NCBI GenBank assembly: GCA_034717835.1
Contig: JAYELZ010000129.1
Location: forward strand, 1-44,229
DNA from: G713 sp034717835
GTDB taxonomy: Bacteria; Chloroflexota; Anaerolineae; B4-G1; SLSP01
DNA: 44,229 nt
Direction of reading: 5' to 3'
Position 1 is the first letter of the stretch. Every line of letters starts with the position of its first letter. A model generated the notes under the pieces. That model made no database searches. It was not told the DNA's origin and saw nothing but the letters and a program-made list of their open reading frames with translations. Below are positions 15,950 through 23,457 of the stretch, one piece after another. Both the position numbers and the translations under genes were made by a program.

Positions 15950-17320
15950 ATGAAAATCACAGTTTTGAACGGCAGCCCCAAGGGGAAGACCAGCGTCACT
16001 ATGCAGTATGTTCACTACATCCAGAAAGAGTTTCCCCAGCACGAACTGAAAATCATCAACAGCGCACAGAGAATTAAGAAGATCGAGTCAGATGAGCGCG
16101 CTTTTCAGGAGATTCTCGATGATGTCAAATCCTCAGACGGCGTTTTGTGGGCTTCTCCGGTTTATTATTTTCTCGTGCCCTCCAATTACAAGCGCTTCAT
16201 CGAGTTGGTTTCAGAAAGAGGCGCAAAAAAGGTTTTCCAAGACAAATACACAGCAGTCTTGACGACCTCTATCCATTTCTTTGACCACACGGCGCACAAC
16301 TACTTGCACGCCATTTGTGACGACCTGGATATGCGCTACGTGGGGGCGTTTTCCGCCGATATGACCAATCTGCTGAAAGCCACGGAAAGAGAGCGACTGC
16401 GCCTGTTTGCCGGGGACTTTTTCGAGACCATTGGCAACCAGGCTCCCATCTCGAAAAGCTACCGGCCGGTAACCTGGCGAGATTTTGACTATCTCCCCGG
16501 CGACGCGAGGAGCAAAGTAGACGTGGGCGGCAAAAAGGTCGTGATCGTGACAGACGCCCAAGAGCATCAGGCGAACTTGCGCGGGATGATAGAGAGATTC
16601 AAAGCTTCCTTTTCCGGCGAGATCGAAACTATCAATTTGCGTGACCTGGACATCAAAGGATCATGTCTGGGCTGTCTCCAATGCAGCTATGACAATCAAT
16701 GTGTCTACAAAGATGAGTATGTCGCTTTTTACAATACCAAGATCAAGACGGCGGACATCCTTATTTTTGCGGGGACGATTCAGGACCGGTATCTATCTTC
16801 GCGATGGAAAATGTTCTTCGACCGGTCGTTTTTCAACGGCCATGTGCCATCGTTGATCGGCAAGCAGCTAGGGTTCATTATTTCCGGCCCCTTGAGCCAG
16901 ATACCCAATCTCAGACAGATCTTGGAAGCGCACGCCGAGATACAGCGCGCCAATCTGGCCGGAATTGTGACCGACGAATATGGCGCTGCGGCCGAAATTG
17001 ATAGCTTGCTGCAAGAGCTCGCCGGGCGTATCGTCCGGTTTGCCGCTAGCGGTTATATCCGGCCGTCCACATTCCTGGGCATAGGAGGCACGAAACTTTT
17101 CCGGGATGCAATTTGGGGGCGACTCCGCTTTCCTTTCCGGGCTGATTATCTGGCCTACAAAAAACTGGGGGTATTCGATTTCCCGCAGAAACAGTACAAA
17201 ATGCGCATTCAGAGCGCCATCATGTCGCTGCTGTCAAAATTGCCCGCTTTTAGAAGAGAGGTCAACAAGCGGATGAAGGATGAAATGATCAAGCCGTTCC
17301 AAAAGGTGCTCGATCGTTAG
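15950..17320 (+). CDS. Tandem flavodoxin-fold NAD(P)H-dependent oxidoreductase
   Basis: 456 residues, apparently two flavodoxin-like (FMN_red) domains in one chain. Domain 1 starts MKITVLNGSPKGKTSVT with the FMN phosphate loop and includes ASPVYYFLVPSNYKRFIEL. Domain 2 begins near residue 193 (KKVVIVTDAQEHQANLRGMIE), has a CLGCLQCSYDNQC cysteine cluster as in iron-sulfur flavoproteins, then WKMFFDRSFFNGHVPSLIGKQ. The cysteine motif could hold an extra cofactor or a redox disulfide. GAGGAG precedes the start. Last gene of the PadR operon, working probably with the ferredoxin-nitroreductase in reductive metabolism of an unidentified compound. Confidence 0.82.
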   Translation: MKITVLNGSPKGKTSVTMQYVHYIQKEFPQHELKIINSAQRIKKIESDERAFQEILDDVKSSDGVLWASPVYYFLVPSNYKRFIELVSERGAKKVFQDKYTAVLTTSIHFFDHTAHNYLHAICDDLDMRYVGAFSADMTNLLKATERERLRLFAGDFFETIGNQAPISKSYRPVTWRDFDYLPGDARSKVDVGGKKVVIVTDAQEHQANLRGMIERFKASFSGEIETINLRDLDIKGSCLGCLQCSYDNQCVYKDEYVAFYNTKIKTADILIFAGTIQDRYLSSRWKMFFDRSFFNGHVPSLIGKQLGFIISGPLSQIPNLRQILEAHAEIQRANLAGIVTDEYGAAAEIDSLLQELAGRIVRFAASGYIRPSTFLGIGGTKLFRDAIWGRLRFPFRADYLAYKKLGVFDFPQKQYKMRIQSAIMSLLSKLPAFRREVNKRMKDEMIKPFQKVLDR

Positions 17321-17362
17321 CGGAGTCTGGTAGGTAGGGCGTTCCCAGAGTCCGTTTTTTTT

Positions 17363-17445
17363 ACCACGGAGACGTGGAGAACACAGAGAAAAAATGGGGA
17401 AACCCGGTATAAACACTCCGTGTCCTCGGTGTCTCCGTGGTGAGC
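17363..17445. repeat. Imperfect inverted repeat of the ACCACGGAGAC family
   Basis: ACCACGGAGACGTGGAGAAC near 17364 pairs with CGGTGTCTCCGTGGT ending near 17441. Over 26 positions about 21 are complementary. It may fold and end transcription of the redox operon. Related half-words occur at 33596-33620 and 40059-40087. Confidence 0.6.
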
Positions 17446-17470
17446 TAAACTTTTTTCATGGAGCCAAACT

Positions 17471-17992
17471 ATGTCCATTCCTTGTCTTGGTGTTATCGGG
17501 CGTTCCAATAGTGGCAAGACCACGTTGTTGGAAAAACTAATCGGGGAGCTCACCCGACGGGGGTATCGCGTGGCGGTGCTCAAGCATACCCGTCATCCGG
17601 GCGTGCAGACGGATTTACCCGGCAAGGATACCCGCCGTTTGTGGGAGGCGGGGGCCGTGCATACTACATTCCTGACCCCCGACCGCCTTGTGCAGACCCA
17701 ACGCTATGCGGAGGAACCTCAGTTAGCGCGCGTCTTAGCTGGCATCCGTGACGTGGATTTGATTTTGATAGAGGGCTACAAGCGTAGCGCTTTCCCCAAA
17801 ATCGAGGTGGTGCGCGCGGCCCGTGATCCACATCCGCTCCCTGGCATTGCTGGCCGGATAGCTTACGTTACCGATCTGCCCGCGCTGGCGGGCGATTTAC
17901 CTCTCTTTGAACTGAACGCGATTGAACCGCTGGTTGCTTTCGTCGAAAATTATCTGGCGGAGTGGAATGATGGGACGCTGGCAGGAGATTGA
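17471..17992 (+). CDS. mobB: Molybdopterin-guanine dinucleotide biosynthesis protein MobB
   Basis: 173 residues, P-loop GTP-binding protein assisting attachment of GMP to molybdopterin. Walker A is GRSNSGKTTLLEKL at residues 9-22. VAVLKHTRHPG and DTRRLWEAGA follow, and DLILIEGYKRSAFPKIEVVR is the family-typical segment holding the second nucleotide-contacting region. Length fits MobB (about 165-175). No mobA or molybdoenzyme gene is nearby. The 3' end overlaps the archease gene by 23 bp. Confidence 0.9.
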   Translation: MSIPCLGVIGRSNSGKTTLLEKLIGELTRRGYRVAVLKHTRHPGVQTDLPGKDTRRLWEAGAVHTTFLTPDRLVQTQRYAEEPQLARVLAGIRDVDLILIEGYKRSAFPKIEVVRAARDPHPLPGIAGRIAYVTDLPALAGDLPLFELNAIEPLVAFVENYLAEWNDGTLAGD

Positions 17993-18377
17993 CCACACCG
18001 CTGATCTGGCACTGCGCCTCTGGGGTGACGATCTCGAGGATCTCTTCGCTACCGCCGCCCGTGGGATGTTCGCGCTGTTGGTGGATTTGGAGCACATTCC
18101 TCTCGTTGAGGAGCGCTGGCTCACGTTGCAAGCGGCGGATGTGGAAATCCTGCTGGTCGATTGGCTCAATGAGTTGCTCTACTGGGGCGAGCGGGGAGGG
18201 TTGGCGGCTTACCGGGAGTTCAAGTTTGTGGAGTTAACGCCCACTTCGTTGCGCGTGCGTGTGCGGGGTGGGCCGGTGATTGCGTATCACGGCTATATCA
18301 AGGCCGCGACTTTCCACAACTTGGAGGTGCGGGTTACTGAAGCTGGGTATGAGACCGAGATAGTTTTTGATATGTGA
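17970..18377 (+). CDS. Archease, activator of RtcB RNA ligase
   Basis: 135 residues. Archease accelerates RtcB guanylylation and allows multiple turnovers in tRNA splicing or RNA repair. Family features: WQEIDHTADLALRLWGDDLEDLFATAARG at the N-terminus with its metal-binding Asp/His, DWLNELLYWGER in the middle, AATFHNLEVR near the end. Of two adjoining ATGs (17967, 17970) the second has better spacing from GGCGGAG. It overlaps mobB's 3' end. The ligase gene rtcB lies 0.9 kb downstream on the same strand, separated by a toxin-antitoxin pair on the other strand. Confidence 0.9.
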   Translation: MGRWQEIDHTADLALRLWGDDLEDLFATAARGMFALLVDLEHIPLVEERWLTLQAADVEILLVDWLNELLYWGERGGLAAYREFKFVELTPTSLRVRVRGGPVIAYHGYIKAATFHNLEVRVTEAGYETEIVFDM

Positions 18378-18428
18378 GAGCGAGAAAGCGAAAAGGCGTG
18401 GGGGCTTCAGTACATAGTTTGAATGATC

Positions 18429-18694
18429 TTACAGATCCAGACAGAATTTAAGTCGCTCGTCAATCTGCTTTATCTGGGTAACGGTCAATGCTCCGCGCTT
18501 CTCCTTCAACATAGAGCGGTGCAATAATTGAAGTTGGGCCAGAGCAATGTACGATGGACGTGTCACTCCCTGTTCCCGCTGGTCAAGGTAGAATACTTGA
18601 GGTAGACGATGAGTCACCAGTAACTCAAACTCGGCTTTGGCGCTGTGTTGTGATTTGACGGTGTAAATGGGAGCTACCAGTATGTACTCATAAC
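18429..18694 (-). CDS. MazF/PemK-like toxin, N-terminus lost in assembly gap
   Basis: The open frame runs from the gap edge to the stop at 18429: YEYILVAPIYTV, then AEFELLVTHRLPQVFYLDQREQGVTRPSYIALAQLQLLHRSMLKEKRG, ending ERLKFCLDL. The VAPIYTV / RPSYIALAQLQLLHRS pattern fits the C-terminal three quarters of a PemK/MazF-type endoribonuclease. The true start lies in the N run. It is encoded directly after an AbrB/MazE-type antitoxin, the usual order. Confidence 0.65.
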
Positions 18695-18794
18695 NNNNNN
18701 NNNNNNNNNNNNNNNNNNNNNNNNNNNNNNNNNNNNNNNNNNNNNNNNNNNNNNNNNNNNNNNNNNNNNNNNNNNNNNNNNNNNNNNNNNNNNN
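18695..18794. other. Scaffold gap (100 N) inside a toxin-antitoxin locus
   Basis: Unlike the first gap, the flanks here share no visible repeat, so real sequence is missing: the C-terminus of the antitoxin and the N-terminus of the toxin. Confidence 0.8.
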
Positions 18795-19000
18795 TCGTCG
18801 GTGAGCTCGTTAACAAAGCCAAAGGCCTCGGCGGAGAGATCAAAGGGGGAGGACGATTGGGGAGGCACTGGCAGGAGGATGATATTTTGTTTGTGGCGGC
18901 GAACGAGGAAATGAGTTCCAGACGGTAGATCGTACCGTATCTCCTCGGGCAGTGTCACTACCCCTCTCGCGTCTAATTTAACAATCGCGGTCTCTCTCAT
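18795..19000 (-). CDS. AbrB/MazE-type antitoxin, C-terminus in gap
   Basis: 68 codons visible before the gap. RETAIVKLDARGVVTLPEEIRYDL is the swapped-hairpin AbrB/MazE DNA-binding domain; the following FDLSAEAFGFVNEL would be the toxin-binding tail. The ATG at 19000 has AGGTAAAGG upstream and a consensus promoter 43 bp further out. It should repress its own promoter and bind the toxin encoded downstream. Confidence 0.78.
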
Positions 19001-19042
19001 CCTTTACCTCTTTCTCGTACTCGGGGGTTGAATTATGATAAC

Positions 19043-19071
19043 ATTATAGTTGTTGAGGTAAGGGCTGTCAA
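19043..19071 (-). promoter_or_regulatory. Consensus promoter of mazE-like gene (TTGACA-17-TATAAT)
   Basis: On the minus strand, a perfect TTGACA (19066-19071) and a perfect TATAAT (19043-19048) are separated by exactly 17 bp. This is the strongest sigma-70 promoter in the window. Confidence 0.85.
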
Positions 19072-19260
19072 GCAATGCCAACAGGAAATTGGCGGGAGAG
19101 GACATAGGTTTACCTGATAAAAACGGATTTACTGGTTGGGAGTAAGAGAGCTATAAAGCGAAAAGGCGAGAGAGTGAAGGTCGGCGGGAGAAAGTAAAAA
19201 ATTTGTGCAATCTATGTAAGCTGTGGATAGAATTTAGCGAGAAAGTGCGAGGAGGTATTG

Positions 19261-20724
19261 ATGGCAACTAGACCAGCGCATCCACAAGAATTTGACCGCA
19301 TCAATGAGTATACCTGGGAATTGTCGCGTTTATTTGACGGACGGATGAATGTTCCGGTACGGATTTACGGCAATGAACAGATATTTGAGCAGGCGTTTGG
19401 CGATCACTCTATCCAGCAACTGGTCAACGTCTCCATGTTGCCGGGGATTGTGCGCTACGCGATGGCGATGCCTGATATGCACCAGGGTTACGGTTTTCCC
19501 ATTGGCGGCGTGGCGGCGTTTGATTACGACGCGGGGATCATTTCTCCTGGCGGTGTCGGCTATGACATCAATTGTGGGGTGCGGATGTTGGCCTCCACGC
19601 TTTACTACGAGGAAATCGCCCCGCATTTGGAGGAGCTGCTAGCGGTCATCTATCGCCACTGTCCTAGCGGGTTGGGGAAGGGTAGCGCCGTGCGTGTCTC
19701 GCGGCAGGATATCGAGCAGGTGTTGGAAACCGGTGCGGAGTGGGCTTTGAAAAAGGGTTACGCTGAACGGGCCGATCTCGTCTGCACAGAGAGTAGCGGT
19801 CGCTTGCCGGGAGCGCGGGCTGAGGCCGTGCCTTCTAGAGCCATAGAGCGTGGTCGCCCACAGTTAGGTTCGCTGGGAGCTGGCAATCACTTCCTGGAAA
19901 TTGATGTGGTAGATGAGGTCTATGATGTTGAGGTGGCCGAAACCTTTGGGTTGTTCAAAGATCGAGTGGTGGTGCAAATTCACTGCGGCTCGCGCGGTTT
20001 GGGGCACGAAGTCTGTAAACAGTATTTGCGGCGTTTGCAGTCTGTCCCGCAGCGTTACGGTATTTCAATTCCCGACCGCGAGTTGGTGGCTGCCCCCGTG
20101 GATTCACCTGAGGGCCGCGATTACCTGGCGGCGATGTTTGCGGCGGCTAACTACGCCTTCACCAATCGCCAGGTGTTGGCGCATTTTGTGCGACGCTCGT
20201 TTGAGCGGGTGTTGGCCGGTAAAGTGAGCGAGTGGCATTTGAGCCAGGTGTACGACGTGGCCCACAATATCGCCAAAATTGAGGAGCATTTGGTTGCTGG
20301 TGAGCGTCGAAAGTTGGTGGTTCATCGCAAAGGGGCCACGCGGGCTTTTGCGCCTGGCCATCCTGACTTACCGGCGGTTTATCAGAAGACAGGCCAGCCG
20401 GTCCTCGTGCCGGGGTCTATGGGGACAGCCTCTTACGTGTTGGCGGGCACGGAACATGCTATGCAGGAGACTTTTGGCTCCACCTGTCATGGAGCCGGGC
20501 GGACTATGAGCCGTCGTCAAGCCAAACGCAAGGTGTGGGGGAAGGATTTGCACCGCGAACTGGCCAAGCAGGGTATTGTGGTGCGAGCTGGCAGCATGGC
20601 CGGGTTAGCAGAGGAAGCCCCGCTGGCGTACAAGGACGTGGATCAAGTGGTAGCTTCCGTGGCTGGAGCGGGGCTGGCGCGCAAAGTGGCGCGCGTGCGT
20701 CCCGTGGCGGTGATCAAGGGGTAA
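19261..20724 (+). CDS. rtcB: RtcB RNA-splicing ligase
   Basis: 487 residues. Joins RNA 2',3'-cyclic phosphate (or 3'-phosphate) ends to 5'-hydroxyl ends using GTP and Mn2+. Key sites are present: PDMHQGYGFPIGGVAAF, GGVGYDINCGVRML (metal Cys105), LGAGNHFLEI, IHCGSRGLGHEV (metal His residues), and STCHGAGRTMSR, whose His410 is the expected guanylylated residue. The ATG at 19261 is preferred over an adjoining TTG because GAGGAGG lies 5 nt upstream. No Hint (intein) domain is present. Pairs with archease at 17970; bacterial targets may be damaged tRNA or rRNA. Confidence 0.95.
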   Translation: MATRPAHPQEFDRINEYTWELSRLFDGRMNVPVRIYGNEQIFEQAFGDHSIQQLVNVSMLPGIVRYAMAMPDMHQGYGFPIGGVAAFDYDAGIISPGGVGYDINCGVRMLASTLYYEEIAPHLEELLAVIYRHCPSGLGKGSAVRVSRQDIEQVLETGAEWALKKGYAERADLVCTESSGRLPGARAEAVPSRAIERGRPQLGSLGAGNHFLEIDVVDEVYDVEVAETFGLFKDRVVVQIHCGSRGLGHEVCKQYLRRLQSVPQRYGISIPDRELVAAPVDSPEGRDYLAAMFAAANYAFTNRQVLAHFVRRSFERVLAGKVSEWHLSQVYDVAHNIAKIEEHLVAGERRKLVVHRKGATRAFAPGHPDLPAVYQKTGQPVLVPGSMGTASYVLAGTEHAMQETFGSTCHGAGRTMSRRQAKRKVWGKDLHRELAKQGIVVRAGSMAGLAEEAPLAYKDVDQVVASVAGAGLARKVARVRPVAVIKG

Positions 20725-20834
20725 AGACAGTAGACGGTAGACGTTAGACAGTAGACGGTAGACGGTAGACAGTAGACGGTAGACAGTAGACGGTAGACGT
20801 TAGACAGTAGACGGTAGACAGGGGACAGTAGACA
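20725..20834. repeat. Minisatellite of GTAGACG/A heptamer words
   Basis: About 15 tandem copies of degenerate 7-bp units (AGTAGACG, GTAGACG, GTTAGAC) directly after the rtcB stop codon. The units are not identical, so the array is old or drifting. Confidence 0.85.
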
Positions 20835-20838
20835 AGGG

Positions 20839-20871
20839 AGACCGCCGAGATTAGAAAAATCTCGGCGGTCT
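20839..20871. terminator. Strong hairpin between convergent rtcB and aminotransferase genes
   Basis: Perfect 14-bp stem AGACCGCCGAGATT / AATCTCGGCGGTCT with loop AGAAA. It stands between two convergent genes and probably stops both, although neither side has a long T-run. Confidence 0.7.
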
Positions 20872-20894
20872 GCTGTGGGGGGGGGAGGGTTCCC

Positions 20895-22118
20895 TTACGT
20901 GGCTAATTCTTTCTTCAAGGCCACGCCTAAACGTTTTATCCCTTCCGTGATCATGGCCGGTTGCGCATTGGAGAAGTTCAAGCGCATAGCGTTAAAACCG
21001 CCATCGGCGTGAGGGTAGAAGTTGACGCCCGGCACATAGGCCACCTTGTTTTCCAGGGCGGTTTTCATGAAATCCGAGGTATTGATCTGGGCCGGTATTT
21101 GCGCCCAAAGGAAGAGGCCGCCTTCTGGCTGATCCCAATGGCACTCCGCTGGCCAATATTCCTTCAGGGCCGCGATCATAGTGTCCCGCCGCTCTTTATA
21201 GGCTATGCAGAGTTTGTTGATGTGAACTTTGAGAATGCCGCGTTGGGCCACGTCATTGACGATCATCTGGTCAAAGGTACTGCTGTGCAGGTCGGAGCCT
21301 TGCTTGGCCAGTACCATCCGTTGGATGATTTCCGCTGGGGCGACAATCCAGCCGATGCGCAGGCCGGGAGACATGGTTTTGGAGAAAGTTCCCAAGTAGA
21401 TGGTGCGTTCCGGGGCCAGGGCCGCGATGGGGGTGACATCTTCTTTCTCATAGCGGAGCGCCCCATAGGGGTCATCTTCGACGATGATGAGGTCGTGTTT
21501 CCGTGCGATGTGGATGAGCTGGCGCCGGCGTGTTTCCGGCAGCGTGGTGCCGGCGGGATTGTGGAAGTTGGGGAGTACGTAGATGAACCTGGGGGTATCA
21601 TCTTTGATGATTTCCTCAAGGAGCTCTACTCGCATGCCTTGTGCATCGAGGGGTACCGTGAGGAAGCGGGTTTGGTAAGCGCGCCAAGCTTGAATGGCGC
21701 CTAGATAGGTGGGGCAGCCGGTGAGGATTGTCGAGCCGGGATCAATGAAGACTTTCCCTAATAGATCCAAAGCCTGTTGTGAGCCGGTGGTGATTTGGAT
21801 ATTATCCGCGCCATGGTGGATGCCGTACTTAGCCATGGAAGCTGCTAGATATTCACGGAGCGGGGGGAACCCTTCGGTGGTGCTGTACTGCAAGGCTCGT
21901 TTGGCTTCGTGGCGCAGCAGGTGATGACAGGCTTCCTCGATTTCGCGGACCGGGAAGAGTTCCGGCGCCGGCATCCCGCCGGCGAAAGAAATTATATCCG
22001 GCAAAGCGGTGATTTTGAGTAATTCACGAATGGCTGAACTTTTCATGCCGTTAGTACGTTCCGCCAACAGCCGTTCCCAGTTTACCGGCCCATCGGGGGA
22101 ATTTGCGTAAATGGTCAT
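20895..22118 (-). CDS. PLP-dependent class I/II aminotransferase (LysN/2-aminoadipate type)
   Basis: 407 residues, cytoplasmic fold-type I aminotransferase. ISFAGGMPAPELFPV at the N-terminus, QYSTTEGFPPLREYLA, ITTGSQQALDLLGK, YVLPNFHNPAGTTLP, IIVEDDPYGALRY (PLP-contacting Asp/Tyr) and TFSKTMSPGLRIGW with the Schiff-base lysine. The family includes aminotransferases for 2-aminoadipate, leucine and aromatic amino acids; the sequence alone does not decide. ATAGGAGGA precedes the ATG. A 180-nt leader with a leader peptide and attenuator hairpins lies upstream, suggesting control by amino-acid supply. Confidence 0.9.
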   Translation of the reverse strand: MTIYANSPDGPVNWERLLAERTNGMKSSAIRELLKITALPDIISFAGGMPAPELFPVREIEEACHHLLRHEAKRALQYSTTEGFPPLREYLAASMAKYGIHHGADNIQITTGSQQALDLLGKVFIDPGSTILTGCPTYLGAIQAWRAYQTRFLTVPLDAQGMRVELLEEIIKDDTPRFIYVLPNFHNPAGTTLPETRRRQLIHIARKHDLIIVEDDPYGALRYEKEDVTPIAALAPERTIYLGTFSKTMSPGLRIGWIVAPAEIIQRMVLAKQGSDLHSSTFDQMIVNDVAQRGILKVHINKLCIAYKERRDTMIAALKEYWPAECHWDQPEGGLFLWAQIPAQINTSDFMKTALENKVAYVPGVNFYPHADGGFNAMRLNFSNAQPAMITEGIKRLGVALKKELAT

Positions 22119-22153
22119 TTGTATCCTCCTATAAAATTAGTGTGCTGTTGCCC

Positions 22154-22188
22154 AAAAAATATCCCTGCTAATCGGTTGACTAGCAGGG
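22154..22188 (-). terminator. Attenuator terminator upstream of aminotransferase
   Basis: On the minus strand, CCCTGCTA-10 nt-TAGCAGGG (22188-22163) is followed by ATATTTTTT (the T6 complements 22154-22159). It is a rho-independent terminator placed inside the 5' leader, so it must be conditionally read through. Confidence 0.75.
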
Positions 22189-22194
22189 CGAATT

Positions 22195-22299
22195 TCATTG
22201 TCCCGTGGTAATTACCAGGGTAAATAGCTCCCAGCGTGTAAGGGCGAGGGGTGCCCCCGTTACCAAAAGAGCACGTATTTTAGAGTGGTTTTTTCTCAT
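22195..22299 (-). CDS. Putative leader peptide of the aminotransferase operon
   Basis: 34 codons from ATG (22299) to TGA (22195). It reads MRKNHSKIRALLVTG and then APLALTRWELFTLVITTGQ. The ATG is only 6 nt after a TACAAT box, so it would be translated from a leaderless RNA. Its last codons (CTG GTA ATT ACC ACG GGA) overlap a hairpin, and the terminator follows within 10 nt of the stop. This is the layout of ribosome-mediated attenuation, as in thrL or ilvL of enterobacteria. Leu (6) and Thr (5) codons are the most frequent, with Val and Ile beside them. No homologue was searched; the function is inferred from layout only. Confidence 0.55.
   Translation of the reverse strand: MRKNHSKIRALLVTGAPLALTRWELFTLVITTGQ
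22202..22220 (-). promoter_or_regulatory. Pause/anti-terminator hairpin at the end of the leader peptide
   Basis: On the minus strand CCCTGGT-AATT-ACCACGGG folds with one bulged C. Its 5' arm (CCCTGGTA) is nearly the same as the terminator's 5' arm (CCCTGCTA). It could therefore also pair with the terminator's 3' arm (TAGCAGGG, one mismatch), giving mutually exclusive structures. Confidence 0.5.
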
Positions 22300-22305
22300 G
22301 CTGAT

Positions 22306-22334
22306 ATTGTAGGTATTTTAATTCAGAAAGTCAA
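22306..22334 (-). promoter_or_regulatory. Promoter of leader-aminotransferase unit (TTGACT-17-TACAAT)
   Basis: Minus-strand TTGACT (22329-22334) and TACAAT (22306-22311) with 17-bp spacing. The expected start point coincides with the ATG at 22299. Confidence 0.75.
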
Positions 22335-22446
22335 ATGTGTTTTGTTCTCTAACTCTCTGATTTCTATCCCTCTGGGAGCAAGCAGTGGATGCAGGTAAAT
22401 GCTCATAGCCTCAGCTTGGTTCTATTCTATTTTTGGGCGATTGAAT

Positions 22447-22452
22447 TATAAT
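22447..22452 (+). promoter_or_regulatory. TATAAT box of yigZ-family gene, leaderless
   Basis: Perfect TATAAT ending exactly 7 nt before the ATG at 22460. The -35 region is weak (TTCTAT at 16 bp). Confidence 0.5.
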
Positions 22453-22459
22453 CGCTCTT

Positions 22460-23101
22460 ATGGAACCTAATTTAGTCCCAGCTCAGGAAAAACGTAACGA
22501 GATCATGGCCGGTAATTCGCGCTTTATCGCCACGCTGGCCCCAGCGTTCAGCGTCACGGAGGCGCGGGCGTTTATCGGGCGGATCAAGGAGGAGTTTGCC
22601 GACGCTACCCACAACGTGCCGGCGTTCGTGATCGGACATGGGGCCGCCGTCACAGCGCACTGTAACGATGACGGGGAACCTTCTGGCACGGCGGGACGAC
22701 CGGCGTTGGCTGTTTTGCAGGGGAGCGGGTGGGGCGATCTGGTGGTTGTGGTGACGCGCTATTTTGGCGGCGCCAAGTTGGGCACCGGCGGTTTGGTGCG
22801 CGCTTATGGTGCTGCCGTCCGGGAGGTGTTGGCCATCACTCCGGTGGCACAGAAGGTAACCACTCATACCGTGCTGTTGGCGACAGATTATCATTATTTT
22901 GAGCAGGTGCGCTTGTTGGTCCCCGCGCATCACGGCCAGATTTTAGACGAGGAGTTTGCTGGGGATGTGCTGGTGACGGCGCGTTTCCCAGTCGCACAGT
23001 TCCCCGCGTTCCAGAATTCGTTGCGCAACCTCTCCGGTGGGCAACTTGAAGCCCTCATTATCACCACAGAAGAAGATACCCTGTTGCCTTTACCCGCGTA
23101 G
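22460..23101 (+). CDS. YigZ/IMPACT family protein
   Basis: 213 residues. The N-terminal UPF0029/IMPACT domain carries the signature RYFGGAKLGTGGLVRAYGAAV at about residues 95-115, preceded by GDDGEP-like HCNDDGEPSGTAGRPAL. The C-terminal part matches the small ferredoxin-like domain of YigZ proteins (about residues 140-205). Molecular role is not established; the eukaryotic relative IMPACT affects translation control through Gcn1/Gcn2. The ATG at 22460 lies 7 nt after a TATAAT and has no Shine-Dalgarno sequence. Divergent from the aminotransferase unit. Confidence 0.88.
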   Translation: MEPNLVPAQEKRNEIMAGNSRFIATLAPAFSVTEARAFIGRIKEEFADATHNVPAFVIGHGAAVTAHCNDDGEPSGTAGRPALAVLQGSGWGDLVVVVTRYFGGAKLGTGGLVRAYGAAVREVLAITPVAQKVTTHTVLLATDYHYFEQVRLLVPAHHGQILDEEFAGDVLVTARFPVAQFPAFQNSLRNLSGGQLEALIITTEEDTLLPLPA

Positions 23102-23175
23102 CTAGCTGCGCGCTAGGGAATGCGTGGCTACAGTATCAGTTCCTTGGAATTCTATCCAGCGTGTCAGCCCCGGCT

Positions 23176-23312
23176 TGTCATTTCGAGCGAGCAGCCGGCG
23201 TTTTTTTACCGGCTACGATGCGAGGAATCTTCCACGACTGTCAGGCGGTTAGTTTTGACGGGGGGAGATTCCTCGACTACGGGCCAAAAGCAGCCTTCCG
23301 CTCGGAATGACA
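23176..23312. repeat. 137-bp palindromic repeat element (TGTCATTTCGAGCGAGC...)
   Basis: TGTCATTTCGAGCGAGC (from 23176) is mirrored by GCTCGGAATGACA (to 23312). GAGGAATCTTCC and GGAGATTCCTC form an inner inverted pair. The words TGTCATTTCGAGC...GAGGAATCT match a palindromic repeat I know from many bacterial genomes. No open frame; a structural repeat or MITE relic. Confidence 0.7.
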
Positions 23313-23422
23313 GGTTAGAGTTAGCCTGCGGGGCGGGACTAATGAGCGGCAAGAACCTGAACGCATTAACCATTTCCTATCCCCTACTCCCTGCTCTCTA
23401 CTCCCTACTCCAGACTTTTAAC

Positions 23423-23450
23423 TTGCTGACCGTCTTCTCTGTGATAAAAT
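23423..23450 (+). promoter_or_regulatory. Promoter of glycosyltransferase gene, leaderless (TTGCTG-16-TAAAAT)
   Basis: TTGCTG at 23423-23428, 16-bp spacer, TAAAAT at 23445-23450, and an ATG exactly 7 nt later at 23458. No ribosome-binding site is seen. Confidence 0.6.
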
Positions 23451-23457
23451 AGCTCCT

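Noticed and set aside
20725..20834. CRISPR array.
   Set aside because: Units are 7 bp, degenerate and contiguous, with no spacers; no cas genes are in the window.
20961..21704. Plus-strand open frame of 247 codons opposite the aminotransferase.
   Set aside because: It is a shadow of the strongly conserved minus-strand aminotransferase with no ribosome site or known domain.
22154..22260. T-box riboswitch upstream of the aminotransferase (GGTAATTACCACGGGA resembles the T-box core).
   Set aside because: The spacing within the supposed T-box sequence is wrong, no Stem I specifier loop is visible in the short leader, and the coding leader peptide explains the same bases better.
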